From Streptomyces rochei (GTDB lineage: Bacteria > Actinomycetota > Actinomycetes > Streptomycetales > Streptomycetaceae): a DNA stretch of 51,033 nucleotides. A program made the position numbers and the translations under genes. The stretch lies in assembly GCA_002155895.1 (NCBI GenBank), contig MUMD01000063.1:1-51033 (forward strand), given 5' to 3'. The notes beneath the pieces were generated by a model, which did not search any database, was not told where the DNA came from, and was given only the letters and a program-made list of their open reading frames with translations. This document shows, piece by piece, positions 1 to 7,846 of the stretch (the stretch's first letter is position 1; every line of letters starts with the position of its first letter).

Positions 1-1
1 G

Positions 2-1210
2 CCCCCGCCCCGGGACACCCCGGGGCCGGGCGCGCGCATGCCGCGCTGGCTGCCGCGCGCCATGGTGCTCGCCCTCTCGCTCGTCGCCGTGTTCCAGCTG
101 GGCAGCTGGGCCTTCCACCAGCTCACCGGCCTGCTGATCAACATCCTCATCGCGTTCTTCCTGGCCCTCGCCATCGAACCGGCGGTGAGCTGGATGGCCG
201 GTCGCGGCCTGCGCCGCGGGCTCGCCACCTTCCTGGTGTTCCTCGCCGTGCTGGTCGCCGCCGCAGGGTTCGTCACCCTCCTCGGCTCCATGCTCGCGGG
301 CCAGATCGTCAAGATGGTCGAGGACTTCCCGGACTACCTCGACTCCGTCATCAACTGGGTCAACAGCCACTTCCACACCGAGCTGAGACGGGTCGACATC
401 CAGGAGGGCCTGCTCCGCTCCGACTGGCTGCGCAACTACGTGCAGAACAGCGCCACCGGCGTCCTGGACGTGTCGGCCCAGGTCCTCGGCGGCCTCTTCC
501 AGATGCTGACGATCTTCCTCTTCTCCTTCTACTTCGCCGCCGACGGCCCCCGGCTGCGGCGCGCCCTCTGCTCCGTGCTGCCGCCCGCGCGACAGGCCGA
601 GGTGCTCCGCGCCTGGGAGATCGCCGTGGACAAGACCGGCGGCTATCTGTACTCACGCGGTCTGATGGCCCTCGTGTCCGGCATAGCGCACTACATCCTG
701 CTGGAGTTCCTGGAGGTGCCCTACGCCCCCGCGCTCGCCGTGTGGGTGGGCCTGGTGTCGCAGTTCATCCCCACCATCGGCACCTATCTCGCGGGTGCCC
801 TGCCCATGCTGATCGCCTTCACGGTCAACCCCTGGTACGCGCTGTGGGTGCTGATCTTCGTCGTGATCTACCAGCAGTTCGAGAACTACGTGCTGCAGCC
901 CAAGCTGACGTCCAAGACCGTGGACATCCACCCCGCGGTCGCCTTCGGCTCGGTCATCGCGGGCACCGCCCTGCTGGGCGCGGTCGGCGCGCTGATCGCC
1001 ATTCCGGCGATCGCGACCCTCCAGGCGTTCCTGGGGGCGTACGTCAAGCGCTACGACGTCACGGACGACCCGCGCGTCCATGGACGCCGCGCGCGGGGGC
1101 CGGTCGGGACCGGTGGGCCCTCGCGCCTGCGCAGGCTGTGGGCCCGGCGACCGGAGGCCGGGGGGACCTCCGGTCCCGGTGGCGCCGGACCGGGCGGGGA
1201 CGGCTCCTAG
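2..1210 (+). CDS. AI-2E family transporter, 5' end probably outside window
   Basis: Polytopic membrane protein of the AI-2E/PerM family, a transporter family of mostly unknown substrates. The part seen has an N-terminal hydrophobic pair, a soluble segment rich in charged residues (roughly residues 100-150 from the ATG at 38), then several further membrane helices including the family-typical stretch QFIPTIGTYLAGALP followed by QQFENYVLQPKL. The reading frame is open from base 2 with no stop before the ATG at 38, and relatives usually carry an N-terminal tail, so the true start is probably upstream of the window. The C-terminus ends in a Gly/Arg/Pro-rich disordered tail. It converges on the small antitoxin-like gene. 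The family call is firm; the substrate is unknown. Confidence 0.85.
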   Translation, partial: PPPRDTPGPGARMPRWLPRAMVLALSLVAVFQLGSWAFHQLTGLLINILIAFFLALAIEPAVSWMAGRGLRRGLATFLVFLAVLVAAAGFVTLLGSMLAGQIVKMVEDFPDYLDSVINWVNSHFHTELRRVDIQEGLLRSDWLRNYVQNSATGVLDVSAQVLGGLFQMLTIFLFSFYFAADGPRLRRALCSVLPPARQAEVLRAWEIAVDKTGGYLYSRGLMALVSGIAHYILLEFLEVPYAPALAVWVGLVSQFIPTIGTYLAGALPMLIAFTVNPWYALWVLIFVVIYQQFENYVLQPKLTSKTVDIHPAVAFGSVIAGTALLGAVGALIAIPAIATLQAFLGAYVKRYDVTDDPRVHGRRARGPVGTGGPSRLRRLWARRPEAGGTSGPGGAGPGGDGS

Positions 1211-1325
1211 CCGACGGGGTACGAGGCGGCCGGACAGACTGCTGCGGCCGGGCACGGGACGGCCGGGCAGGGAGCGGTCGCCCTCGGCGTGGCCGGACGC
1301 GGCGCGGAGAGCAGGGGGCGGACGA

Positions 1326-1526
1326 TCAGCCCTGCGGCTCCTGCGGCTTGACGTCGACCTCCCGCAGGCCGCGGTCCGTGTGGTCCGTGCGCGTCTCCGT
1401 GCGGTGGCCGCGGGCGATGTAGTCCCGCACCACCGCCTCGACCGCGTCCTGGGGCGAGCCGATGCCGGCCAGGACCATCACCTCCACCACCAGTTCGGCG
1501 TCAAGACTGACGTTGACCTTGGCCAC
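1326..1526 (-). CDS. VapB-like (DUF2191-type) antitoxin family protein, solitary
   Basis: Small protein of 66 residues beginning VAKVNVSLDAELVVEVM, a beta-strand followed by two helices as in ribbon-helix-helix antitoxins of the VapB/DUF2191 kind. The GTG start at 1526 is chosen because a GAGGGG Shine-Dalgarno lies just upstream; longer frames to 1550 or 1634 would run into the recA promoter region. No PIN-domain toxin is adjacent: one neighbour is the AI-2E permease and the other is recA, divergently placed. It may be an orphan DNA-binding protein rather than part of a working toxin-antitoxin pair. The C-terminal 20 residues are polar and probably disordered. Confidence 0.7.
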   Translation of the reverse strand: MAKVNVSLDAELVVEVMVLAGIGSPQDAVEAVVRDYIARGHRTETRTDHTDRGLREVDVKPQEPQG

Positions 1527-1614
1527 GGTGCCCCCCTCGTCGCGTCGCATCCGCACTCTAGCCACCCGGCGGCCGGCCCGGTGGTCGTACGCTCGGGAGT
1601 GCCGCGTGGTGCGC

Positions 1615-1644
1615 TTGACACAAAAATCGAACATCCATTCTTAT
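1615..1644 (+). promoter_or_regulatory. Upstream recA promoter with LexA/SOS-box-like operator
   Basis: TTGACA at 1615-1620 is a consensus -35 box. Immediately downstream, 1629-1640 reads GAACATCCATTC, one mismatch from the Gram-positive SOS operator GAAC-N4-GTTC, followed by an AT-rich stretch that could hold a weak -10. An operator between -35 and -10 would suit LexA repression of recA. The motif match is seen; LexA control is inferred from other actinobacteria. Confidence 0.65.
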
Positions 1645-1738
1645 GGAGGCTCCGGCGAGGCTCGTGACGGGTGATTCGACTGGGTTTGTACGGAGAAGTG
1701 CCCGAGTTATCCACAGGCCGGACCCGCATCGGGGCGCA

Positions 1739-1761
1739 TTGTCAGTGGCAGGCATTAGCGT
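1739..1761 (+). promoter_or_regulatory. RecA-independent DNA-damage promoter (PafBC-type) of recA
   Basis: The sequence TTGTCAGTG, 8 bases, then TAGCGT matches the actinobacterial RecA-NDp consensus tTGTCRgtg-N8-TAnnnT at every defined position. In mycobacteria this promoter class is activated by PafBC after DNA damage. It lies 44 bases upstream of the recA ATG, giving a short leader, and downstream of the SOS-type promoter, the same dual arrangement known for mycobacterial recA. Confidence 0.85.
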
Positions 1762-1804
1762 CTTTGACGTGAAGCGATCGAATCAAGCAAACCGGGTGGA
1801 ACCC

Positions 1805-2923
1805 ATGGCAGGAACCGACCGCGAGAAGGCCCTGGACGCCGCGCTCGCACAGATTGAACGGCAATTCGGCAAGGGCGCGGTCATGCGCATGGGCGAGCGG
1901 TCGAAGGAGCCCATCGAGGTCATCTCGACCGGGTCGACCGCGCTCGATGTGGCCCTCGGTGTCGGCGGCATCCCGCGCGGCCGGGTCGTGGAGATCTACG
2001 GCCCCGAGTCCTCGGGCAAGACGACCCTGACCCTGCACGCCGTGGCGAACGCGCAGAAGGCCGGCGGCCAGGTCGCGTTCGTGGACGCCGAGCACGCCCT
2101 CGACCCCGAGTACGCGCAGAAGCTCGGCGTCGACATCGACAACCTGATCCTGTCCCAGCCGGACAACGGTGAGCAGGCCCTGGAGATCGTGGACATGCTG
2201 GTCCGCTCCGGCGCCCTCGACCTCATCGTCATCGACTCCGTCGCCGCCCTCGTGCCGCGCGCGGAGATCGAGGGCGAGATGGGCGACAGCCACGTCGGTC
2301 TCCAGGCCCGGCTGATGAGCCAGGCCCTCCGGAAGATCACCAGCGCGCTCAACCAGTCCAAGACCACCGCGATCTTCATCAACCAGCTCCGCGAGAAGAT
2401 CGGCGTCATGTTCGGCTCCCCGGAGACCACGACCGGTGGCCGGGCGCTGAAGTTCTACGCCTCGGTGCGCATCGACATCCGCCGCATCGAGACCCTGAAG
2501 GACGGCACGGAGGCGGTCGGCAACCGCACCCGCTGCAAGGTCGTCAAGAACAAGGTCGCGCCGCCCTTCAAGCAGGCCGAGTTCGACATCCTCTACGGCC
2601 AGGGCATCAGCCGCGAGGGCGGCCTGATCGACATGGGCGTCGAGCACGGCTTCGTCCGCAAGGCCGGCGCCTGGTACACGTACGAGGGCGACCAGCTCGG
2701 CCAGGGCAAGGAGAACGCGCGCAACTTCCTGAAGGACAACCCCGACCTCGCCAACGAGATCGAGAAGAAGATCAAGGAGAAGCTGGGCGTCGGGGTGCGT
2801 CCCCAGGAGCCCGCGGCCACCGAGCCGGGAGCCGACGCCGCCCCGACCGACCCCGCGCCGGCGGTGCCCGCCCCCGCGACCGCCAAGGCCACCAAGTCCA
2901 AGGCCGCGGCGGCCAAGAGCTGA
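1805..2923 (+). CDS. recA: Recombinase RecA
   Basis: DNA recombinase that forms ATP-dependent filaments on single-stranded DNA, drives strand exchange and stimulates LexA self-cleavage. The protein has 372 residues. Walker A is GPESSGKTT at about 66-74; later segments include the [18 protein letters not shown] loop 1 region and the [21 protein letters not shown] loop 2 region. The start at 1805 ([24 protein letters not shown]) matches the usual RecA N-terminus and follows GGTGGA; the frame is open upstream to 1643 but that part is promoter. The C-terminal 40 residues are Ala/Pro/Lys-rich, typical of Streptomyces RecA. recX follows after 3 bases, so the two are co-transcribed. Confidence 0.98.
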   Translation: MAGTDREKALDAALAQIERQFGKGAVMRMGERSKEPIEVISTGSTALDVALGVGGIPRGRVVEIYGPESSGKTTLTLHAVANAQKAGGQVAFVDAEHALDPEYAQKLGVDIDNLILSQPDNGEQALEIVDMLVRSGALDLIVIDSVAALVPRAEIEGEMGDSHVGLQARLMSQALRKITSALNQSKTTAIFINQLREKIGVMFGSPETTTGGRALKFYASVRIDIRRIETLKDGTEAVGNRTRCKVVKNKVAPPFKQAEFDILYGQGISREGGLIDMGVEHGFVRKAGAWYTYEGDQLGQGKENARNFLKDNPDLANEIEKKIKEKLGVGVRPQEPAATEPGADAAPTDPAPAVPAPATAKATKSKAAAAKS

Positions 2924-2926
2924 TCC

Positions 2927-3748
2927 GTGACACGGCGAACCGACTGGGCCGAGTACGACGCGTACGCGGACGGCTCCGCCGGGAGGCACGACGGCGCGTA
3001 CGGGGCGAGCGCCGCCCCGTACGAGACAGGTCCGTACGAGGTGGCCGTGGACGGGACGGACCCGCTCGCCCTCGGTGCCCACGAAGCGGGCGAGGCGCGC
3101 CACGGTGACGGCGAGGCGCGCCGCGTGGGCGGACGGGGCCGTGGACCGGGCGGCGGGCGAGGCCGACGGCGGCGCGAGCACGCGGAGCCGTCCGCCGAGG
3201 ACGGAGGTACCACTTCCTCGTCGAGGGCCGAGAAGGGGGAGCCTCCGCGGGACCCGGTCGAGCAGGCACGGGCGATCTGCCTGCGCCTGCTCACCGGGAC
3301 CCCGCGCACCCGCAAGCAGCTCGCCGACGCGCTGCGCAAGCGCGAGATTCCCGAGGAGGCCGCCGAGGAGGTGCTGTCCAGGTTCGAGGAGGTCGGACTG
3401 ATCGACGACAGCGCCTTCGCGGACGCCTGGGTGGAGTCCCGGCACCACGGTCGGGGGCTGGCCCGGCGTGCCCTCGCCCGGGAGCTGCGGACCAAGGGCG
3501 TCGACGCCACGGTCATCGACACGGCGGTCTCCCAGCTGGACTCCGAGCAGGAAGAGGAGACCGCGCGCGAGCTGGTCGCCCGGAAGCTGCGCGCCACCCG
3601 GGGCCTCGACCGCGACAAGAGACTGCGCCGTCTCGCCGGGATGCTCGCCCGCAAGGGCTACCCCGAGGGCATGGCCCTGCGCGTGGTCCGCCAGGCGCTG
3701 GAGGAGGAGGGCGAGGACACCGAGTTCCTCGACGACGAGCCGTACTGA
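2927..3748 (+). CDS. recX: Regulatory protein RecX
   Basis: Modulator of RecA that caps or inhibits RecA filaments. It starts with GTG three bases after the recA stop, in the standard recA-recX operon. Of 273 residues, about the first 108 are low-complexity (Asp/Glu/Tyr/Gly then Arg/Gly-rich) and probably disordered. The RecX helical repeats begin at about 111 (EQARAICLRLLTGTPRTRKQLADALRKR) and run to the end, with the family signature FEEVGLIDDSAFADAWVESR. The long N-terminal extension is longer than in E. coli RecX but common in Streptomyces. Synthesis at lower levels than RecA would be expected from position. Confidence 0.95.
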   Translation: MTRRTDWAEYDAYADGSAGRHDGAYGASAAPYETGPYEVAVDGTDPLALGAHEAGEARHGDGEARRVGGRGRGPGGGRGRRRREHAEPSAEDGGTTSSSRAEKGEPPRDPVEQARAICLRLLTGTPRTRKQLADALRKREIPEEAAEEVLSRFEEVGLIDDSAFADAWVESRHHGRGLARRALARELRTKGVDATVIDTAVSQLDSEQEEETARELVARKLRATRGLDRDKRLRRLAGMLARKGYPEGMALRVVRQALEEEGEDTEFLDDEPY

Positions 3749-3852
3749 GCGGCGCGCCCGCTCCTGGGGACGGGGAGGCGCATCAGCGGGTGACGACACC
3801 GCCCCGCTGTCCTGCCCCGTCACCGACTCCGGAGCCCGTCGCCCCCCCCGCT

Positions 3853-3868
3853 CGGGCGGAAGCGCCCG
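3853..3868. terminator. Small hairpin between recX and the convergent rhodanese gene
   Basis: CGGGCG-GAAG-CGCCCG forms a perfect 6-bp stem with a 4-base loop in the gap between two convergent genes. There is no T tract, as usual for Streptomyces terminators. It is a modest structure, so the call is tentative. Confidence 0.4.
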
Positions 3869-3882
3869 CCCGGCCGGAGGCG

Positions 3883-4275
3883 CTACGGGCCCTCGACCGG
3901 CAGCCCCGCCGCCCGCCACGCCTGGAACCCGCCGATCAGATCGGTGGCCCGGTGCAGCCCGAGACGGTGCAGGGACTCCGCCGCCAGGCTGGAGGCGTAC
4001 CCCTCGTCGCAGACCACCACGACACGCAGGTCATGACCCGTGGCCTCGGGAAGACGGTGGCTGCCCTGCGGATCCAGGCGCCACTCCAGCTCGTTGCGCT
4101 CCACCACCAGGGCGCCGGGGATCACACCGTCCCGTTCCCGCAGGGCGGCGTACCGGATGTCGACCAGCACGGCCGTGCCGGCCTCGGCGGCGTCGTGGGC
4201 GTCGCGCGGCCCGATCCGCTGATAGCCGCCGCGCACCCGCTCCAGCAGCGCGTCGATTCCGATCGGCTCGCTCAC
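3883..4275 (-). CDS. Rhodanese-like sulfurtransferase
   Basis: Single-domain rhodanese of 130 residues, a cytoplasmic sulfur-transfer enzyme using a persulfide on cysteine. The catalytic loop VVVVCDEGYASS places the active Cys at about residue 89; the N-terminal AVLVDIRYAALRERDGVIPGAL is the family's first motif. The GTG start at 4275 overlaps the stop of the cysteine dioxygenase gene by 4 bases (GTGA), so translation is coupled. Together the pair handles cysteine oxidation and sulfane sulfur. Expression is probably governed by the promoter and Cys-rich leader upstream of the dioxygenase gene. Confidence 0.92.
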   Translation of the reverse strand: MSEPIGIDALLERVRGGYQRIGPRDAHDAAEAGTAVLVDIRYAALRERDGVIPGALVVERNELEWRLDPQGSHRLPEATGHDLRVVVVCDEGYASSLAAESLHRLGLHRATDLIGGFQAWRAAGLPVEGP

Positions 4276-4847
4276 TGCCAGTCCTCCGGGCGCTCGACCT
4301 GCTCCAGGCGCAGGACATGGCCGCTGCGGCTGTAACGCCGGATCCGGGGCAGGGGCGGATAGTAGGCGTGCACGGAGACAGCGTGCACCTCGCGCGACTC
4401 GTTGAGCACCTCGTGCACATGGTGCCGGCCGAAGGCGCGCCCGCTGCCGGCGGGCAGCCGGCGTTCCCGGTCCACGTCGTCGGTGAGTTCCAGGGTCTTC
4501 CATCCGTCGGTGGGCAGACGGGCGGCGAGCGCGTTCTCCCTGAGTTCGCCCGCCGCGGTGACGAAGGCACCGACCGACTCCGCGTGGTCGTGCCAGCCGG
4601 TGCCGGTACCGGGCGGCCAGCCGATCAGCCACGCCTCGCTGCCGCCGGGACCGGCCAGCCGCACCCAGGTGCGGCCCTGCGGGTCGAGCGGGAGCCCGGC
4701 GATCAGCTCGGTGTCGGCGGCCGTGCGCCGCGCGAAGTCGAGGAGTTCGGCCTGCGTGGGCGCGGCGGTCGCCGGGGACGAGGCCGCGAAGACGGAGGAG
4801 GACGCGGAGACGCGGGAGGAGAAGGCAGGGGAGGAGGAGACAGACAC
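4272..4847 (-). CDS. Cysteine dioxygenase family protein
   Basis: Cupin-fold, non-haem iron enzyme family that oxidises L-cysteine to cysteine sulfinate. The first cupin motif reads PPGTGTGWHDHAESVGAF, with His86 and His88 as iron ligands; the second reads GRHHVHEVLNES, supplying the third His (142, 143 or 145). Length is 191 residues. The GTG start at 4847 is chosen because AGGACGG lies 5 bases upstream; residues 1-30 are Ser/Ala-rich and poorly conserved in kind. It is followed by a rhodanese with a 4-base overlap and preceded by a 15-codon leader ORF with three Cys codons. A thiol dioxygenase acting on another thiol substrate remains possible. Confidence 0.9.
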   Translation of the reverse strand: MSVSSSPAFSSRVSASSSVFAASSPATAAPTQAELLDFARRTAADTELIAGLPLDPQGRTWVRLAGPGGSEAWLIGWPPGTGTGWHDHAESVGAFVTAAGELRENALAARLPTDGWKTLELTDDVDRERRLPAGSGRAFGRHHVHEVLNESREVHAVSVHAYYPPLPRIRRYSRSGHVLRLEQVERPEDWQ

Positions 4848-4921
4848 GGATACCGTCCTGAGGGTTCGCGAAGGCGCGCGGCGGCACGTCGAGCGGCACG
4901 CGCGGGGGAAGTGAGGCGAAG

Positions 4922-4969
4922 TCAGCAGGACGGACGACACACGCAGCCCGCATAGCGGACGAGGTCCAT
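4922..4969 (-). CDS. Cys-rich leader peptide (putative attenuator ORF)
   Basis: A 15-codon ORF, MDLVRYAGCVCRPSC, ends 74 bases before the cysteine dioxygenase start. It has a near-ideal ribosome site (GGAGGG, 5 bases before ATG) and begins about 40 bases after a predicted transcription start. Three of its last seven codons are Cys. It resembles the short 'putative leader peptides' annotated upstream of sulfur-metabolism genes in Streptomyces, and the Cys-rich attenuation ORFs studied in mycobacteria. I infer that ribosome progress at the Cys codons sets expression of the dioxygenase/rhodanese pair. Between it and the gene lies a GTGCCGC direct repeat that could form alternative structures. 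Confidence 0.75.
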   Translation of the reverse strand: MDLVRYAGCVCRPSC

Positions 4970-5015
4970 ATGGACCCTCCGCCACAGGCGCGCAAAGGTG
5001 TCGGTCACGTTCCGG

Positions 5016-5044
5016 AGTACACCACGGCGGTGTGGGTCGGTCAA
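5016..5044 (-). promoter_or_regulatory. Promoter of the leader ORF / cysteine dioxygenase operon
   Basis: On the minus strand TTGACC (5044-5039), a 17-base spacer and TGTACT (5021-5016) form a good housekeeping sigma-factor promoter. Start of transcription would be near 5009, leaving about 40 bases before the leader ATG at 4969. Confidence 0.6.
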
Positions 5045-5142
5045 CTCACCGTCACCATGCGGACGGCGGGGCCGGCCGCGACGGATCGCCACCGACGCGG
5101 CCGTCGTCCAGGGGCCGCGGAGGCGGACCGGCGGACGACCGG

Positions 5143-6774
5143 TCAGCGGGATCCGGCCGCCGCTCGCGCCTCCGCGTCCTCGTCGCTGGGTGTGTCGGTC
5201 GTGTCCGTCGCCGCCCCGCCGAGGGCCGCCTCAGCCGCCGCGTACAGGTCGGCCGGCCGCACGCCGCTGAACGCCGAGACCAGGTGGCCGTCGGGCCGCA
5301 CCAGCAGCACGGTATGGGCGGCGGCACCCGGGTACGCCTCGGCGACGAGCAGTTCGGCGCGGTGCGGCAGCGCCGTCACCGCCGCCGCCAGCCGGGGCAT
5401 GATCCCGGCGGTCACCCAGTGCTTCCGGTCCCACACCCCCGTACCCGGCGCGATCAGCACCACCAGCAGCGACCCGCGCCCGAGCCGGTCCCGCAGCCGC
5501 ACGAACGTGCCGTCCTCGGCCGTGACCCGTACGTCGGCGACCGGCGATCCCGGCGGTGTCCCGACGGCCGTCTCCCCCGCGAGGGGCCCCGGCGTGAGCG
5601 GCGAATCGGCGTACGCCCCCGGCGCGCCCAGGGCTCCGCGCCCCAGGTGACCGTCGGCGAGCAACGCGTCATGGCCGCGCGACGAGCCGGGGACGTAGGA
5701 ACGCAGGCCCCCGCCGCCGCGCAGCAGCGGAAGGACCTGGTCGGCGGCGCGCAGCCGTGCGGCGATCACCGAACGCCGCTCCTCCTGGTAACTGTCGAGC
5801 AGCGCCTCGCGCGGCCCGTGGTGCCAGGCCAGGGCCAGCTTCCAGGCGAGGTTGTCGGCGTCCCGCAGCCCCTCCTCCAGACCCTGCGTGCCCAGCGCGC
5901 CCAGGAGATGGGCCGCGTCCCCGGCGAGGAACACACGGCCCACCCGCCAGCGGCGGGCCAGCCGGTGGTGGACGGTGTGGACACCGGTGTCGAGGAGTTC
6001 GTACGACGGAGTCACCCCCTCGGCCCAGCCGGTGAGGGTCTCACGGACGCGGTTCACCAGGAGTTCCGGAGTGACCAGGTCCTTCCCGGGCGGCAGCAGC
6101 CAGTCCAGGCGCCACACACCGTCCGGCAGCGGGCGGCCGACGACCTCTCCCGCCGAGGGACCGGACGTACGCCAGGGCGGCATCCGGTGGAGCAGCGCCT
6201 CGTCGGTCCACGGGAGTTCCGTGCGCAGCGTGGCGACGGCGTATCGTTCCACCGCAGTGCGGCCGGGGAAACGGATGTCCTGGAGCTTGCGCACGGTGGA
6301 GCGGGGCCCGTCGCAGCCGACCAGATAACTGCCGCGCCACCAGGTGCCGCCCGGCCCGCGGGTGTGGGCGGTGACGCCGGAACGCTCCTGCTCGATACCG
6401 TCCAGACGGCTGTCGACCGCGACCTTCACCAGTGACTCGCGGGCGAGCGCCGTGCGCAGGACGCCGGTCAGTTCGTGCTGGGGGAGGTGCAGCGGCGCGG
6501 GATCGGCGTCATCGAATTCGACCTCGCGCGTCACCTGCTTGCGCCGCATGGACCGCCATCCGGCCCAACGGCACCCCAGCCCCGCCAGGCGGACGCCGGT
6601 CAGCCGCTCGACGAGGGCGACGGTGTCCTCGCGCAGGACGACGGTGCGCGCGGCGCGTGGTTCGTCCTTGCCCGGCCCTTCGTCGAGGACGACGCACGGC
6701 ACCTCCTGCCGCGCCAGCGCCAGGGCGAGCGTGAGCCCGACGGGCCCCGCTCCGGCGACGATCACCGGGTCCAC
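5143..6774 (-). CDS. FAD-dependent aromatic-type monooxygenase
   Basis: Class A flavoprotein monooxygenase of the UbiH/PheA/TfdB kind, which hydroxylates aromatic or polyketide substrates using NAD(P)H and O2. It opens with the FAD dinucleotide motif VIVAGAGPVGLTLALALA (residues 4-21), has a middle YLVGCDGPRSTVRK segment (DG motif) and the second FAD motif VFLAGDAAHLLGALGTQGLEEGLRDADNLAWKLA, then a C-terminal thioredoxin-like region as in phenol hydroxylases. Length is 543 residues. I chose GTG at 6774, preceded by AGGGGG; an upstream ATG at 6864 overlaps the likely -10 region. The gene lies behind the gluD terminator and is probably monocistronic. Its substrate cannot be read from the sequence. 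Confidence 0.88.
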   Translation of the reverse strand: MDPVIVAGAGPVGLTLALALARQEVPCVVLDEGPGKDEPRAARTVVLREDTVALVERLTGVRLAGLGCRWAGWRSMRRKQVTREVEFDDADPAPLHLPQHELTGVLRTALARESLVKVAVDSRLDGIEQERSGVTAHTRGPGGTWWRGSYLVGCDGPRSTVRKLQDIRFPGRTAVERYAVATLRTELPWTDEALLHRMPPWRTSGPSAGEVVGRPLPDGVWRLDWLLPPGKDLVTPELLVNRVRETLTGWAEGVTPSYELLDTGVHTVHHRLARRWRVGRVFLAGDAAHLLGALGTQGLEEGLRDADNLAWKLALAWHHGPREALLDSYQEERRSVIAARLRAADQVLPLLRGGGGLRSYVPGSSRGHDALLADGHLGRGALGAPGAYADSPLTPGPLAGETAVGTPPGSPVADVRVTAEDGTFVRLRDRLGRGSLLVVLIAPGTGVWDRKHWVTAGIMPRLAAAVTALPHRAELLVAEAYPGAAAHTVLLVRPDGHLVSAFSGVRPADLYAAAEAALGGAATDTTDTPSDEDAEARAAAGSR

Positions 6775-6890
6775 GGTGCGGTGCCCCCTGCCCGTGGCGG
6801 TGTCCCGGGGGACGTGGGTGAACAGGACATTGGAGCAGGGTGCACGGTCACAGAACGTATGCAACCTACTGGCGCTGCCCGCGTCAAGCG

Positions 6891-6924
6891 ACGGAGGCAG
6901 TGGCGATCATGCCACTGCCTCCGT
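6891..6924 (-). terminator. Strong terminator hairpin of the gluABCD operon
   Basis: A perfect 14-bp stem (left arm ACGGAGGCAGTGGC) with a 6-base loop lies 26 bases after the gluD stop on the minus strand. There is no T tract. It separates gluD from the next gene, the monooxygenase. Confidence 0.85.
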
Positions 6925-6949
6925 TGGTGTCATACGAGGTGACCGAGTG

Positions 6950-7846
6950 TCAGGCGTTGCCCCCGGCGCCGGTCGCGTTGGACCCGGCGACACCCGCGTC
7001 GTCGGCCTTGAGCACCGCACCGGTCGACTTCTTGGCCCGCCGCAGCCTCCGCTCCAGCCAGCTCGCGAAGGTGGTCAGGAGGAAGTTGAGGGCGATGTAG
7101 ATGACCGCGACGACGGTGAAGCTGGCGATGACGTTGGCGCCGTAGTAGCCGCTCATCGTGTTGGCCGACGCGAGCAGTTCCGGGAAGGTCAGGACCGCGC
7201 CGCCGAGGGCGGTGTCCTTCAGGATGACGACGAGCTGGCTGACGATGGCCGGCAGCATCGTGGTGACCGCCTGCGGCAGCAGGATGGTGCGCATCAGCTG
7301 GCCCTTGCGCAGGCCGATCGCCATGGCGGCCTCTGACTGGCCCTTGGGCAGGGCGAGGATGCCCGCCCGGACGATCTCCGCGAGCACGGAGGCGTTGTAG
7401 AGGACCAGGCCCGTGACCACCGCGTACAGCGGACGGTCGTCCGAGCTGACGTTGGTGTATTCGGCGAAGAGCGCGAGGCCGAAGATCATCAGGACCAGCA
7501 CGGGGATGGACCGGAAGAACTCGACCACGACGGCGGCCGGAACCCGTACCCATACGTGGTCCGACAGCCGCGCGATGCCGAGCACGGCGCCGAGGGGCAA
7601 CGCGATGATCATCGCGAGGGCGGCCGCCTTCAGGGTGTTCTCCAGGCCCGGCCAGATGTACGTGGACCACGCCTCGGAACCGGAGAAGAACGGCTTCCAC
7701 AGGGCCCACTCCAGTTGGCCCTTGTCCTTGAGTGTGCCGAACACCCACCACAGCAGGGCCGCCAGGGCCACGAGGAAGACGACCGTGAGGACGACGTTGC
7801 GCCGCTTGGCGCGGGGGCCCGGGGCGTCGTAGAGAACGGAACTCAT
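6950..7846 (-). CDS. gluD: Glutamate ABC transporter permease GluD
   Basis: Inner-membrane permease of a polar amino acid (HAAT) ABC importer, 298 residues. A long N-terminal segment with one helix is followed by the LENTLKAAALAMIIALPLGAVLG start of the permease domain and the EAA loop EIVRAGILALPKGQSEAAMAIGLRKGQLMRTILLPQA, which contacts the ATPase. The Ala/Gly-rich C-terminal tail is disordered. Its ATG overlaps the gluC stop (ATGA), so the two permease subunits are made in step. It is last in the gluABCD order and followed by a strong hairpin. Confidence 0.93.
   Translation of the reverse strand: MSSVLYDAPGPRAKRRNVVLTVVFLVALAALLWWVFGTLKDKGQLEWALWKPFFSGSEAWSTYIWPGLENTLKAAALAMIIALPLGAVLGIARLSDHVWVRVPAAVVVEFFRSIPVLVLMIFGLALFAEYTNVSSDDRPLYAVVTGLVLYNASVLAEIVRAGILALPKGQSEAAMAIGLRKGQLMRTILLPQAVTTMLPAIVSQLVVILKDTALGGAVLTFPELLASANTMSGYYGANVIASFTVVAVIYIALNFLLTTFASWLERRLRRAKKSTGAVLKADDAGVAGSNATGAGGNA

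Noticed and set aside
1643-1804. Upstream extension of recA from the ATG at 1643
   Set aside because: It would translate through both damage promoters and add residues absent from the RecA family.
1742-3919. Long minus-strand open frame opposite recA and recX
   Set aside because: A product of third-position GC bias; composition is Arg/Leu/Gly/Val-rich with no domain, and recA-recX are certain.
6775-6864. ATG at 6864 as monooxygenase start
   Set aside because: It coincides with the likely -10 region after TTGACG at 6887-6882, and the family fold begins right after the GTG at 6774.
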